A DNA stretch of 64,000 nucleotides from Raineya sp964654605. Its GTDB lineage: Bacteria; Bacteroidota; Bacteroidia; Cytophagales; Thermonemataceae. Below the pieces are notes generated by a model. It searched no databases. It saw only the letters and a program-made list of their open reading frames with translations, and was not told where the DNA came from. Positions 1 to 8,200 of this stretch are shown here, in pieces (the stretch's first letter is position 1; every line of letters begins with the position of its first letter). The position numbers and the translations under genes were made by a program. Location of the stretch: assembly GCA_964654605.1 (NCBI GenBank), contig CAZZLW010000036.1, positions 84,614 to 148,613 on the forward strand. Direction: 5' to 3'.

Positions 1-1475
1 TAACGCAAAGCTGTACGAGGTTCAAGACCTGCATAAAAAGTTCGGTTTTGCAAAAAGCCTGAAGCCCGTAGACCTGCATTGAGTCGCCATTTTTCGTTGA
101 GTTTGAGGTCGTCGTTGAAGTAAATGCCCATTTCGGTAGCCTCGAAAGTGCTTCCTGAATTGAAATTGACGCGGTTATCATCGCTGGCAAAGCGTATGCG
201 AGCCACTCCAAACTGATGATGAATGGCTTGAGCCCCAAAACGAATATGATGTTTTTCGCTATGCAGATAATCAAAGTCGGTTTTGAAGTTGTAATCTTTG
301 ATGTTTGAGCCAATATTGAAAAGGAAAGAAGCAAAGCGATTGCGAATTTTGTACTGATAATCCGAGTAAATAGCAGTAGTATTTAAGAATAATTTGGGGC
401 TAAAAATATGATTCCAACGCACCGTAGCCGAGCTATTGCCCCAATCAAAATCAAAGTTAAAATTACCCCGATTGCCTGTAAATTTGAACACATCTCTGCC
501 GAAATAGCCACTGACAAAAATCCTATCTTTTTCGCTAATTTCGTAGTTGGCTTTGAGGTTCAAATCGTAAAAGTAATAATCGGGGATAGGGTTGTAATTG
601 GGTTTGCCTTCGTTGGCTTTATTGATTTGACGAGTGATGATATCAAAATACGTCCTTCTGCCCGAAACAATAAAAGACGATTTGCCTTTTTGAATAGGAC
701 CTTCAAGCGTGAGTCTTGATGAAATCAGTCCTATGCCACCTGTACCCGAAAAACGATTTTTATTGCCTTCACGCATCTTGATATCCAGCACTGAAGAGAG
801 CCTGCCTCCGTATTGAGCGGGGAAATCGCCTTTGTAGAGTTCTACGTTTTTGATAGCATCGGAGTTGAAAATGCTGAAAAAACCAAAGAGATGAGCGGCA
901 TTGTAGATAAGCCCTTCGTCTAAGAGAACCAAATTTTGGTCGGGTCCGCCGCCGCGTACATACAAACCCGCCGAAGCCTCCGAACCCGACTGCACGCCCG
1001 GTTTGAGTTGCAAGACTTTTATCAAATCCGTTTCACCAAAAATGACAGGTACGGTTTTTATTTCTTTGTAATCCAGTTTTTCTACGCTCATTTGCGTTTT
1101 TTCTACGGCATCTTTGAACTTATCTTCGCCCACTACTTCAATGGCTTCAATTTGCTCTTGGGCTTGGTCGGTTTGCAAAAGTATATTGAGCGTGAGACTT
1201 TTGGTAAAGAAAATTTTTTGTGTGTATTCGGCATAGCCCACAAAACTGGCTTTCAGGATAATGGTATCGTTGCTGATAGGAATTTCCAAAGCATAGTAGC
1301 CATAAGCATTGGTAAGAATACCCACTTTGCTTTTGGCTTCCCAAACTGATGCCCCAATGAGGTCTTCGCCTGTGGCGGCATCACGTACATAGCCGCTAAT
1401 GGTGAGTTTATTTTGGGAAAAGAGGGGGGAAACGAAAAAAAATAATACGCTTAATGCGATAAATGTGTTTTTCAT
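1..1475 (-). CDS. TonB-dependent receptor, N-terminal part (3' end outside window)
   Basis: The frame is open from an ATG at 1475 to the window edge, giving about 490 residues with no stop. The start MKNTFIALSVLFFFV is a Sec signal peptide ending near SPLFSQ. Next comes a carboxypeptidase-regulatory-like domain (TISGYVRDAATGEDLIGA), the usual N-terminal extension of Bacteroidota receptors. Then comes a plug domain with LYVRGGGPDQNLVLLDE and an entry to the barrel (YGGRLSSVLDIKMREG). The family imports a ligand across the outer membrane using TonB energy; the substrate cannot be told, and no SusD partner is visible on this side. A -33/-7 promoter lies just upstream. Family is certain; the specific role is unknown. 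Confidence 0.93.
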   Translation of the reverse strand, partial: MKNTFIALSVLFFFVSPLFSQNKLTISGYVRDAATGEDLIGASVWEAKSKVGILTNAYGYYALEIPISNDTIILKASFVGYAEYTQKIFFTKSLTLNILLQTDQAQEQIEAIEVVGEDKFKDAVEKTQMSVEKLDYKEIKTVPVIFGETDLIKVLQLKPGVQSGSEASAGLYVRGGGPDQNLVLLDEGLIYNAAHLFGFFSIFNSDAIKNVELYKGDFPAQYGGRLSSVLDIKMREGNKNRFSGTGGIGLISSRLTLEGPIQKGKSSFIVSGRRTYFDIITRQINKANEGKPNYNPIPDYYFYDLNLKANYEISEKDRIFVSGYFGRDVFKFTGNRGNFNFDFDWGNSSATVRWNHIFSPKLFLNTTAIYSDYQYKIRNRFASFLFNIGSNIKDYNFKTDFDYLHSEKHHIRFGAQAIHHQFGVARIRFASDDNRVNFNSGSTFEATEMGIYFNDDLKLNEKWRLNAGLRASGFLQNRTFYAGLEPRTALR

Positions 1476-1518
1476 AGCTTGTTTTTTGCAAAAAACGGCT
1501 AATATTGCCCTTTTGTTA

Positions 1519-1552
1519 CAAATATACGCATAAAATTTCTAATTTGCTCAAA
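1519..1552 (-). promoter_or_regulatory. Bacteroidota promoter of the TonB receptor
   Basis: Read on the minus strand, TTTG (1552-1549) is followed after 22 bases by TATATTTG (1526-1519), an exact match to the -7 consensus TANNTTTG. The start codon lies about 45 bases downstream. Consensus known from Flavobacterium and Bacteroides; assignment is by pattern only. Confidence 0.6.
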
Positions 1553-1562
1553 AAATTCGGCT

Positions 1563-2216
1563 ATGCAAGAAAAAAAACTTTGGTTACAAAATGCTCTGAA
1601 AGGCGATATAGAAGCCATTATTTTTGACTTGGGCGGGGTGATTATTGATATTGATTTCAATCTTACGCTCAAAGCCCTTGAAAAATACACCTCGCACCAG
1701 TTCGGCGAGGGCGAATATCTTACCAAACACCCTATTTTTTATGAGTTTGAAACAGGAAAAATTTCTGAAAATGCTTTTTTTTCAGAAATTCAGAAAGTTT
1801 TTAGCCTAAATGCTACCTTAACTGAACTTAAACAGGCTTGGAATGCTCTGCTTTTAGATATTCCACAGAAAAGGGTAGATTTGCTTCAAAACTTGCAAAC
1901 CCAGCTACCTACTTTTATTTTGAGCAATACCAACCCTACCCATTTGCAAGAGGTAGAAAATATTTTGCAAAAGCAAACGAGTGCTTCTACGCTTAAAATG
2001 CTTGTCAGAAAGCCCTATTATTCTTTTGAAGTGGGAAAAGCCAAACCTGAAAGAGCCATTTACGAACAAGTAATTGAGGAAAATAGGCTCAAACCTGAAA
2101 AAACACTTTTTGTAGATGATAGCTTACGAAACTTGGAAGGAGCAAAAAAAGTAGGTTTGCAAACTTTTCATATTGTACCTTTTGTAGAAGATATTTGCGA
2201 TTTTTTTAGCGAGTAG
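1563..2216 (+). CDS. HAD superfamily hydrolase (YihX-like, subfamily IA)
   Basis: 217 residues. All four haloacid-dehalogenase motifs are visible: motif I IIFDLGGVIIDID (nucleophile Asp in FDLGG, near residue 22), motif II ILSNTNPTH, motif III Lys in GKAKPE, and motif IV FVDDSLRNLEGA. The DLGGV form with a small helical cap after it is typical of YihX-type sugar-phosphate or FMN phosphatases. Cytosolic. The substrate cannot be deduced. It diverges from the TonB receptor and converges with the next gene, with an 11-base overlap of the two 3' ends. Confidence 0.88.
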   Translation: MQEKKLWLQNALKGDIEAIIFDLGGVIIDIDFNLTLKALEKYTSHQFGEGEYLTKHPIFYEFETGKISENAFFSEIQKVFSLNATLTELKQAWNALLLDIPQKRVDLLQNLQTQLPTFILSNTNPTHLQEVENILQKQTSASTLKMLVRKPYYSFEVGKAKPERAIYEQVIEENRLKPEKTLFVDDSLRNLEGAKKVGLQTFHIVPFVEDICDFFSE

Positions 2217-2661
2217 TCCAAAAAATAGCCCAAAAGGTGCTTACAAGAGCGGTTAGCTCAGCCCAAAAAACTTTTTCTTGTAATAAGTCAAAAGAACTTT
2301 GCTTTTGAAAGTATTGACTATTTGTAATTTTTTCTTTGGGCAAAGAAAGTTCATCATTATTTTCTTGTATATTTTCTGGCTGATAGGTGTTTTGAGGATT
2401 TTCCGAAGCCTTTTTTTCAAGCTCTGCGAGTATTTCTTTGAGTTGTTTATTTTCTTGCGTTAGGTTGCGGTTACGAGTTTGTAGCCATTTGTTTTGTTGG
2501 TTGAGCTTTTTGTTTTGTTCTTGTAAGGTTTTGTATTCAGGGTGATTATCCAAAAGATTTTGCACTTCTTTGAAAGAATAAAATCTTTCAAGACCGCAAA
2601 CAATGCACTTTTGGCTATCGCTGTAATTAACGGTTTCGCAAGAAATACAAAGCCAAGACAT
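2206..2661 (-). CDS. RanBP2-type zinc ribbon with coiled coil
   Basis: 151 residues. The first 24 residues carry W-x-C-x2-C-x3-N-x6-C-x2-C (Trp3, Cys5, Cys8, Asn12, Cys19, Cys22), which fits a RanBP2-type zinc finger. Residues about 30-85 are rich in Gln, Asn, Lys, Leu and Glu with heptad spacing and look like a coiled coil (KKLNQQNKWLQTRNRNLTQE). A Gln/Asn/Ser linker follows. The last 20 residues are hydrophobic (FWAELTALVSTFWAIFW) and may anchor the protein in the membrane. Function unknown. RanBP2 fingers in known proteins bind RNA or ubiquitin; no such role is implied here. Confidence 0.75.
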   Translation of the reverse strand: MSWLCISCETVNYSDSQKCIVCGLERFYSFKEVQNLLDNHPEYKTLQEQNKKLNQQNKWLQTRNRNLTQENKQLKEILAELEKKASENPQNTYQPENIQENNDELSLPKEKITNSQYFQKQSSFDLLQEKVFWAELTALVSTFWAIFWTTR

Positions 2662-2734
2662 AGCAGTTGGGTTCTACTTGTAATTGTGTAGAAAACAATA
2701 ATCAGAAATCAAGATATTTAGACATTACTAAACT

Positions 2735-3997
2735 TTACCAACCGTGCAAAAGGAAAAACACACCTGCACCTACCAAAAATCCTGCAATAGCAATCAGCGA
2801 CATACGTTTCAGATACCACGTAAAGGTAATATCTTCCATACCCATAGCGGCAACGCCTGCCGCCGAGCCAATAATGAGTATGCTTCCGCCTGTACCTGTG
2901 GAATAAGCTGTGAGTAGCCAAAATTTACTATCCATAGGAAACTGCTCCATAGAATACATATTCTGAACCGCCGCAAGCAAAGGCACATTATCCACTACCG
3001 AAGAAGAAGCCCCAATAATAAGAGAAATGAGGTTAAAATCCTTGACGGCATTCGTTACTATTTCAGAAAAATTAGTGAGAATGTGGGTAGATTCCAAAGC
3101 CCCTACGGCAAGTAGTATCCCCAAGAAAAACAGGATACTGGAAGTATCAATGCGTGAAAGGGCGTGAGCCACAGAAAGGGGACGGCGGCGTTCATCATCT
3201 TTATTGCTATGGATAACTTCGGAAATAACCCAAACCAAACCCAGCCCCAAAAGCATACCCATAAAAGGAGGCAAACCTGTAAGTGTCTTGAAAATTGGCA
3301 CCATAATTAGTACGCCTACCCCCAAAGCCAGCATCGTTTTGCCATCGGGGTTGGCTTCCTCATTTTTTTCACTAAACTGCTGAATTTCTTGCTTGGGAAG
3401 TTTGAACTGATAATAAACAAGCGGCGTGAGGGCACAAGCCAAACTTGGTAAAAATATTTCAGTAATCACTGCTCCTGCCGAAACTTGTCCTTTTATCCAA
3501 AGCATTGTGGTAGTTACAGCACCTATCGGCGACCATACGCCTCCTGCATTAGCACAAATTACCATTACACCTGCAAACAAAAGCCTTTGTTCTTTATCTT
3601 TGACAACCTTTCGCAAAATAGAAACCATTACAATTGCCGTGGTGAGGTTATCAATGATTGCCGCTAAAAAAAATGAAATTAGGCTCATTACCCATAGCAA
3701 ACGCTTATTGTTTTTGGTATTGATTTGGTTTTTTACAATATCAAAGCCATCGTGGGCATCAATAAGTTCCACAATGGTCATAGCTCCCAAAAGGAAAAAT
3801 AAAATTTGTGAAATTTCTGCCAAATGATGATATAATTGTTCTTGAACAACTTGTTTGTTATCGGCGGCTACAATGTAAATAGCCCAGCAGATAATACCCG
3901 CCAGCAAAGCAGGGGCAGTTTTATTGAGGCGAATGTTATGCTCTAAGGCTATCAGTAAATAGCCAATGCAAAAAATAATAATAATAGTGGTTATCAT
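2735..3997 (-). CDS. nhaD: Na+/H+ antiporter, NhaD family
   Basis: 420 residues with about a dozen hydrophobic segments, close to the family length. NhaD exchanges sodium or lithium for protons across the inner membrane. Conserved ion-transporter-superfamily segments are present: FFLAAIIDNLTTAIVM (with the Asp-Asn pair), GGVWSPIGAVTTTMLW and, near the C terminus, SSSVVDNVPLLAA and STGTGGSILIIGSAAG. It lies upstream of, and on the same strand as, the HAD/zinc-ribbon end, with its own promoter. The window also holds an unrelated NhaA at 48468-49787. Confidence 0.92.
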   Translation of the reverse strand: MITTIIIIFCIGYLLIALEHNIRLNKTAPALLAGIICWAIYIVAADNKQVVQEQLYHHLAEISQILFFLLGAMTIVELIDAHDGFDIVKNQINTKNNKRLLWVMSLISFFLAAIIDNLTTAIVMVSILRKVVKDKEQRLLFAGVMVICANAGGVWSPIGAVTTTMLWIKGQVSAGAVITEIFLPSLACALTPLVYYQFKLPKQEIQQFSEKNEEANPDGKTMLALGVGVLIMVPIFKTLTGLPPFMGMLLGLGLVWVISEVIHSNKDDERRRPLSVAHALSRIDTSSILFFLGILLAVGALESTHILTNFSEIVTNAVKDFNLISLIIGASSSVVDNVPLLAAVQNMYSMEQFPMDSKFWLLTAYSTGTGGSILIIGSAAGVAAMGMEDITFTWYLKRMSLIAIAGFLVGAGVFFLLHGW

Positions 3998-4022
3998 TGC
4001 GTAGTTGAGTTAAAAATTCCTG

Positions 4023-4053
4023 CAAAACTATGCAATATTAACGAGAAAGCAAG
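4023..4053 (-). promoter_or_regulatory. Probable nhaD promoter
   Basis: On the minus strand CTTG (4053-4050), a one-base variant of the -33 TTTG, is followed after 19 bases by TAGTTTTG (4030-4023), an exact TANNTTTG. It sits 26 bases before the nhaD start. Confidence 0.5.
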
Positions 4054-4096
4054 GATTTTGTTGCTGAAAAAAGATAGGCAGAGTGGCAAAAAACAC

Positions 4097-5833
4097 TCAA
4101 TAAGGCAATTTTACGCAAAAAGCACTGCCTTTTTCGGGTTCGCTTTGAAGGGTAATAGTCCCCTGCAAATGCTCTACGGCTTTGCGAACAATATACAAAC
4201 CCAAGCCATTGCCTTGCGAGTAGGTACTGGCACGAAAAAACATCTGAAAAATTTTCTGATGATACTGCTCGGGAATGCCAATGCCATTATCGGAAATGCG
4301 AATAAGGAGTTCTTTGTCGTGTTTGAATATTTCTACTTTTACCCAAGCACCTTCGGGACGAGCAAAGATAAGAGCGTTTTCAATGAGATTGTGTAAAATG
4401 GCTTTGATACTTTCTTTTTCTGCGTAAAAATCTAAGCGAGGTTCTATTTGGGTAATGATTTGCACATTTTTTTGCTCTATCAATCTTTGCAGTAGAAGCA
4501 ATACTTCGCTAAGTATTTCCTCAAAATCAATGAATTTTTTATCGTTAATTTGGTTATGAATGGCACTAATGCTGATAAGTTTGCGAAGCATTGCGTCCAT
4601 TCCTAATACGGTATCGTTGATGTATCCTAATATTTCTTGCATCTCTTGGGGCGGATTTTGCATTTTAGCAAGTTCTAAAAGCCCCAAAATATTGGTAAGT
4701 GGGCGGCGTAAATCGTGAGCCGAATGATAGAAAAAAGTATCTAATTCCTCATTGATAGAAATCAGTTTGGCGGTAGTTTGGTTGAGGTTTTCAGTTCTTT
4801 GCTTAATCAAATCTTCCAAACCCTGATTAAGGTATTGTATAGACGCATTTTGGGCTTGTAGCTCCTGATTTTGTTCACGTATAATTTCGGCTTGGGCTTT
4901 GATTTCCTCGTTTTGCTGGATAATTTCATTATTGAGTTTTACCAAATACTCATTGGCTTCTTGCAATAGCTTTTCAGAACGTTTGCGTTGTAGGGCTTGA
5001 TAAGTGAGCGAAAGAAAAGTACCAATACTAACGCCGAAGAAAATCTCATCAGGAAGCCAAATTCGCATATTGTACTGCTCAAAACAAATGATACCCGCCA
5101 GTTTGCCACTCATAAAGAAAGGTACATCTAACAGGGATTTTACGCCCATAGGTTTCAGGTAAATTTCGGCAAGTTCATAAGTGGCAGGATTGTTGAGGGC
5201 ATCGTTGGCGATGATAATATTTTCATTTTTGAGAATATCAAAGTAAGTTGGAAAGTCTTTCATATACAGAGTATTAGCCTCAATATCTCTGATGCTAATG
5301 TGTTTTTTGGCTTTGTGGTCGTACATTTCTATACATTGCACTACGCCTTGGTTCTCGTCATAAGCCCAGATACTAATCAAATCTGCACCAATAAGTTGGT
5401 GTAAATTTTCGGTAATAAGTGGCAAAGCATCATTCCACAAACCTTCAACAATTACAGGGTGATTGAGTAGATATTTGAGAACCTTTATGCCTTCTTCGTG
5501 CTTTTGGGTAAAGCGTTGGATACGTCTTTCAGCTTGATTGAACTGCTCCACTTGCCACTTGACGATAGTTCGCAGTACGCTATCGTCGTGGATATTAGCT
5601 ACATTTTGGCTAAAATAGGTTTTTACGTTATTATCTTTGAAGCGGAAAAATTGTTGGTCTTTTTCGGTAAATTGCTCTACAATGCCTTCTCGGATAGCTT
5701 CGGCGAGAGAGTCTAAATTTTCTTTTTTGCTGTAAAGTTCGGCAAGCATAGCCGTATTGAACCTATCTCCCATCAGCGAGCCAATGACGAGTAAATCAAA
5801 GCAAACAGGGGAAAGGCGTTCAATATAATTCAT
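4097..5833 (-). CDS. GAF-domain sensor histidine kinase
   Basis: 578 residues, no transmembrane segment, so probably cytosolic. Residues about 130-285 form a GAF domain (ENLHQLIGADLISIWAYD to LAGIICFEQYNMRIW). A long coiled coil follows (EIIQQNEEIKAQAEIIREQN). The HisKA box is ELDTFFYHSAHDLRRPLTN with the phospho-accepting His. The ATPase has N box NLIENALIFARPEG, G1 DNGIGIP and G2 GNGLGLYIVRKAVE. Residues 1-80 (LLVIGSLMGDRFNTAMLAEL, later FRFKDNNVKTYFS) resemble the winged-helix tail that follows AAA ATPase modules in large multi-sensor kinases. No response regulator is adjacent. Signal sensed is unknown. Confidence 0.88.
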   Translation of the reverse strand: MNYIERLSPVCFDLLVIGSLMGDRFNTAMLAELYSKKENLDSLAEAIREGIVEQFTEKDQQFFRFKDNNVKTYFSQNVANIHDDSVLRTIVKWQVEQFNQAERRIQRFTQKHEEGIKVLKYLLNHPVIVEGLWNDALPLITENLHQLIGADLISIWAYDENQGVVQCIEMYDHKAKKHISIRDIEANTLYMKDFPTYFDILKNENIIIANDALNNPATYELAEIYLKPMGVKSLLDVPFFMSGKLAGIICFEQYNMRIWLPDEIFFGVSIGTFLSLTYQALQRKRSEKLLQEANEYLVKLNNEIIQQNEEIKAQAEIIREQNQELQAQNASIQYLNQGLEDLIKQRTENLNQTTAKLISINEELDTFFYHSAHDLRRPLTNILGLLELAKMQNPPQEMQEILGYINDTVLGMDAMLRKLISISAIHNQINDKKFIDFEEILSEVLLLLQRLIEQKNVQIITQIEPRLDFYAEKESIKAILHNLIENALIFARPEGAWVKVEIFKHDKELLIRISDNGIGIPEQYHQKIFQMFFRASTYSQGNGLGLYIVRKAVEHLQGTITLQSEPEKGSAFCVKLPY

Positions 5834-5862
5834 ATTTTATGTATAGTGGTAAGTTTTTTGAG

Positions 5863-5894
5863 CGAAAATATACAAAAAACCTTGAAAGTCCAAA
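5863..5894 (-). promoter_or_regulatory. Probable promoter of the histidine kinase
   Basis: On the minus strand TTTG (5894-5891), a 20-base spacer, then TATTTTCG (5870-5863), which differs from TANNTTTG by one base. The start codon is 29 bases further. Confidence 0.5.
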
Positions 5895-5952
5895 ATTTTG
5901 CAAACGACTTTTAGCACCGCCCAATCTTTTTTTGAACAAACTTGATTTTTTA

Positions 5953-5984
5953 CTTGTTTTTTGAAAAAATGCTTACTACTTTCG
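5953..5984 (+). promoter_or_regulatory. Possible nuoA promoter
   Basis: CTTG (5953-5956) and TACTTTCG (5977-5984) are separated by 20 bases; each differs from the Bacteroidota consensus by one base. Lies 17 bases before nuoA. Weak match. Confidence 0.35.
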
Positions 5985-6000
5985 CTCAAAAATTAGTGGT

Positions 6001-6372
6001 ATGGAAAAAATATATGCACCTTCCGATTATTTACCTATTTTGATACAATTAGGTTTGGCTTTGGGGTTTGTGGTGGTTACAATGATAGCTACTCACCTTT
6101 TAGGTCCCAAACGTAAAGGCAAAAATAAAGATATTGCTTTTGAGTGTGGGGTAGAGTCCGTAGGAGATGCTCGCACACCTATTTCTATCAAGTATTTCTT
6201 GGTTGCTATCTTGTTTGTGCTTTTTGATGTAGAAATTATTTTTATGTATCCTTGGGCAGTTAATTTTCTAGATTTGGGTTGGTTTGGTTTTTGGGAAATG
6301 CTCACATTTGTAGGTCTGCTTTTGGTAGGTTTCTATTATATCATCAAGCGTGATGTTTTGAAATGGGAATAA
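6001..6372 (+). CDS. nuoA: NADH-quinone oxidoreductase subunit A
   Basis: 123 residues, the normal size. Three transmembrane segments (LPILIQLGLALGFVVVTMIA, FLVAILFVLFDVEIIFMYPW, MLTFVGLLLVGFYYII). The ND3 signature loop FECGVESVGDARTPISIKYF with its conserved Cys, and the FDVEIIFMYPWA segment, are intact. It is a membrane-arm subunit of complex I at the junction with the peripheral arm. In most bacteria nuoB follows directly; here two unrelated genes intervene, the first starting 13 bases after the nuoA stop. Confidence 0.96.
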   Translation: MEKIYAPSDYLPILIQLGLALGFVVVTMIATHLLGPKRKGKNKDIAFECGVESVGDARTPISIKYFLVAILFVLFDVEIIFMYPWAVNFLDLGWFGFWEMLTFVGLLLVGFYYIIKRDVLKWE

Positions 6373-6385
6373 AAATATTTTATTG

Positions 6386-6928
6386 ATGACAGAAGATACA
6401 TATCGGAAAATCATAGAAACCTACGATTGGGTTAAATTAAAAGAACTTTGGAATAAGATTAAAGAAGGTGAGATAACAGAATTTGCAGAAGGAAAAGCAT
6501 TTGAATATTTGATAATCAGGGCTTTTAAGTTGAGTGGTGCAGAGGTTGAGTATCCGTTTTTAGTAAAAAAAGATAACCAAGTCATTGAGCAAATAGATGG
6601 TATCATTCATTACAGGCATCTGTCTTGTCTTGTAGAATGTAAAGATTGGAGTAGAAAAGTAGATTTTGCAGTTTTAGCTAAAATGCGTTCTCAACTTCTG
6701 CGAAGACCTTCATCAGTGATAGGGACAATTTTTTCAACAGGTGGTTTTACAGAAACAGCTATTATTTTATCGGCTTATATGGCTCCACAAACTATACTAC
6801 TTTGGGAAAAAACAGAAATAGAGTATCTCATAGAAAAACAAAATTTTGCAGAAGCATTGCTCGTAAAATATAAAATGTATATTAAAGAAGGAACAGCAGA
6901 TTTTAACACCGCTTCACTTGGCTTATGA
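6386..6928 (+). CDS. PD-(D/E)XK nuclease, Mrr/type IV restriction-like
   Basis: 180 residues, single domain. Candidate catalytic residues lie in the expected order: Glu40 in AFEYLIIRAF, Asp71 in EQIDGIIHY, Glu84 and Lys86 in CLVECKDW, then an amphipathic helix FAVLAKMRSQL and TIFSTGGFTETAI. This E...D...ExK layout matches the Mrr catalytic domain found in type IV restriction enzymes and in stand-alone nucleases of unknown role. No DNA-recognition domain is present. The ATG at 6386 is preferred over the in-frame TTG just before it. The stop overlaps the next start by four bases (ATGA), so the two are translationally coupled. Reading as nuclease is solid; any defence role is inference. Confidence 0.8.
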   Translation: MTEDTYRKIIETYDWVKLKELWNKIKEGEITEFAEGKAFEYLIIRAFKLSGAEVEYPFLVKKDNQVIEQIDGIIHYRHLSCLVECKDWSRKVDFAVLAKMRSQLLRRPSSVIGTIFSTGGFTETAIILSAYMAPQTILLWEKTEIEYLIEKQNFAEALLVKYKMYIKEGTADFNTASLGL

Positions 6929-7458
6929 AAAAGAGTATTATCATTACTTCGGATAAAATTACTGCCGATTTACTTCAAAAAATACTCCCTGCCAATGTTT
7001 GGAACAATTGCAAAGTATTTAAGGCGGCGGGGGATACTTCTGCTATTTCTATGGCTCGTTCTGCGGCAATATTGGATTACGATAAAGTGTTACTTGTGCT
7101 TAATGTCAATCAAAAAAGTATTGTAGAAAAAGAAAATTCAGCGAAAGAAATACTAAATCTTGTGTTTTCTAATGCCGAAATAAAGGTAAAAGGCATTGAT
7201 GTGCTTGGCTTACTACTATTGGATAAAAATTTTCTTGAACAATTTTTTGGCAAAAGTATTTCAGAAGTAGAATTTGAAATGTTTTTATTAGAGCCTGAAT
7301 ATGCCTTATCTAAATTAGGAGCAGGAGTAAATCAGCAAAAAATAGCAGAAAGTATTTTAGATAATATGACAGATAGTTTGAGAGGAAAAATTCAAAAAAA
7401 CATTGATATTATTGAAATAGTTGGTTTTTTAGAGGCAAGTTTTGCTTATGAGTCTTAA
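6925..7458 (+). CDS. Uncharacterised protein, possibly degenerate TOPRIM fold
   Basis: 177 residues, no signal peptide or membrane segment. The first 62 residues read like a TOPRIM/OLD-type core: strand IIITSDK, helix ADLLQKIL, strand CKVFKAAGD, a helix with SMARSAAI, then strand KVLLVLNVN. In active TOPRIM domains the first strand ends in a Glu and the last in DxD; here these positions are Ser9-Asp10 and Asn60-Val-Asn62, so metal binding may be lost. The C-terminal half is mostly helical. It overlaps the nuclease stop by four bases and ends 32 bases before nuoB. I recognise no named family; the fold call is inference. Confidence 0.6.
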   Translation: MKKSIIITSDKITADLLQKILPANVWNNCKVFKAAGDTSAISMARSAAILDYDKVLLVLNVNQKSIVEKENSAKEILNLVFSNAEIKVKGIDVLGLLLLDKNFLEQFFGKSISEVEFEMFLLEPEYALSKLGAGVNQQKIAESILDNMTDSLRGKIQKNIDIIEIVGFLEASFAYES

Positions 7459-7490
7459 TTTTTTGTATTGTAAAATAATAGCGAAAAACT

Positions 7491-8033
7491 ATGGTCAAAA
7501 TTGTAGATAAACCCGAAGGTTATGAGGGGCAAGGTTTTTTTGCCACCCAATTTGATAAAATCATAGGCTTGGCACGTGCCAACTCTCTTTGGCCTCTGCC
7601 TTTTGCTACTTCTTGCTGTGGCATTGAGTTTATGAGTACGATGGCTTCCACGTATGATTTGGCTCGTTTTGGTTCGGAGCGTCCGAGCTTTTCGCCACGA
7701 CAAGCCGATATGCTCATTGTGGCAGGTACTATTGCCAAAAAAATGGCACCTATCTTAAAGCAGGTGTATCAGCAGATGGCTGAACCCCGTTGGGTGCTTT
7801 CGGTAGGAGCTTGTGCTTCAAGTGGTGGCATTTTTGATACTTACAGCGTTTTGCAGGGGATTGATAGAGTTATTCCTGTTGATGTGTATGTACCTGGGTG
7901 TCCGCCTCGTCCCGAGCAAATTCTGGAAGGCATTATGCAGTTGCAGGAACTTGCTAAAAATGAGTCTTTAAGACGCCGCAATAGCCCCGAATACAAAGAA
8001 TTGCTCGCTTCGTATAATATTTTGGTTCAATAA
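7491..8033 (+). CDS. nuoB: NADH-quinone oxidoreductase subunit B
   Basis: 180 residues, normal size. It is the peripheral-arm subunit that holds iron-sulfur cluster N2 and forms part of the quinone site. The four cluster ligands are visible: Cys42-Cys43 in ATSCCGIEF, Cys108 in SVGACASSGG and Cys137 in YVPGCPPRPEQ. A stem-loop follows the gene directly and no nuoC follows, so the usual nuoABCD order is broken on both sides. The start ATG at 7491 gives the standard N terminus. Confidence 0.97.
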   Translation: MVKIVDKPEGYEGQGFFATQFDKIIGLARANSLWPLPFATSCCGIEFMSTMASTYDLARFGSERPSFSPRQADMLIVAGTIAKKMAPILKQVYQQMAEPRWVLSVGACASSGGIFDTYSVLQGIDRVIPVDVYVPGCPPRPEQILEGIMQLQELAKNESLRRRNSPEYKELLASYNILVQ

Positions 8034-8059
8034 AAAGAGTTGAAAGTTTTTCTAAAAAA

Positions 8060-8091
8060 AGACCTACAAGAACTCTACTTCTTGTAGGTCT
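8060..8091. terminator. Stem-loop after nuoB
   Basis: GACCTACAAG (8061-8070) pairs with CTTGTAGGTC (8081-8090), extended by A-T pairs at both ends. A run of A precedes it and TAAATTTATA follows, so it is a stronger terminator on the minus strand than on the plus strand. It closes the nuo segment. Confidence 0.6.
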
Positions 8092-8200
8092 AAATTTATA
8101 TTAAACGAAAAAAAATACTTTTGGGAGGTTTTTTCTACGAATTCTTGAAATCAAGAAAAATCTTGCAAAGCCTGAAAATCATTTTCATCTGGGTATAAAA

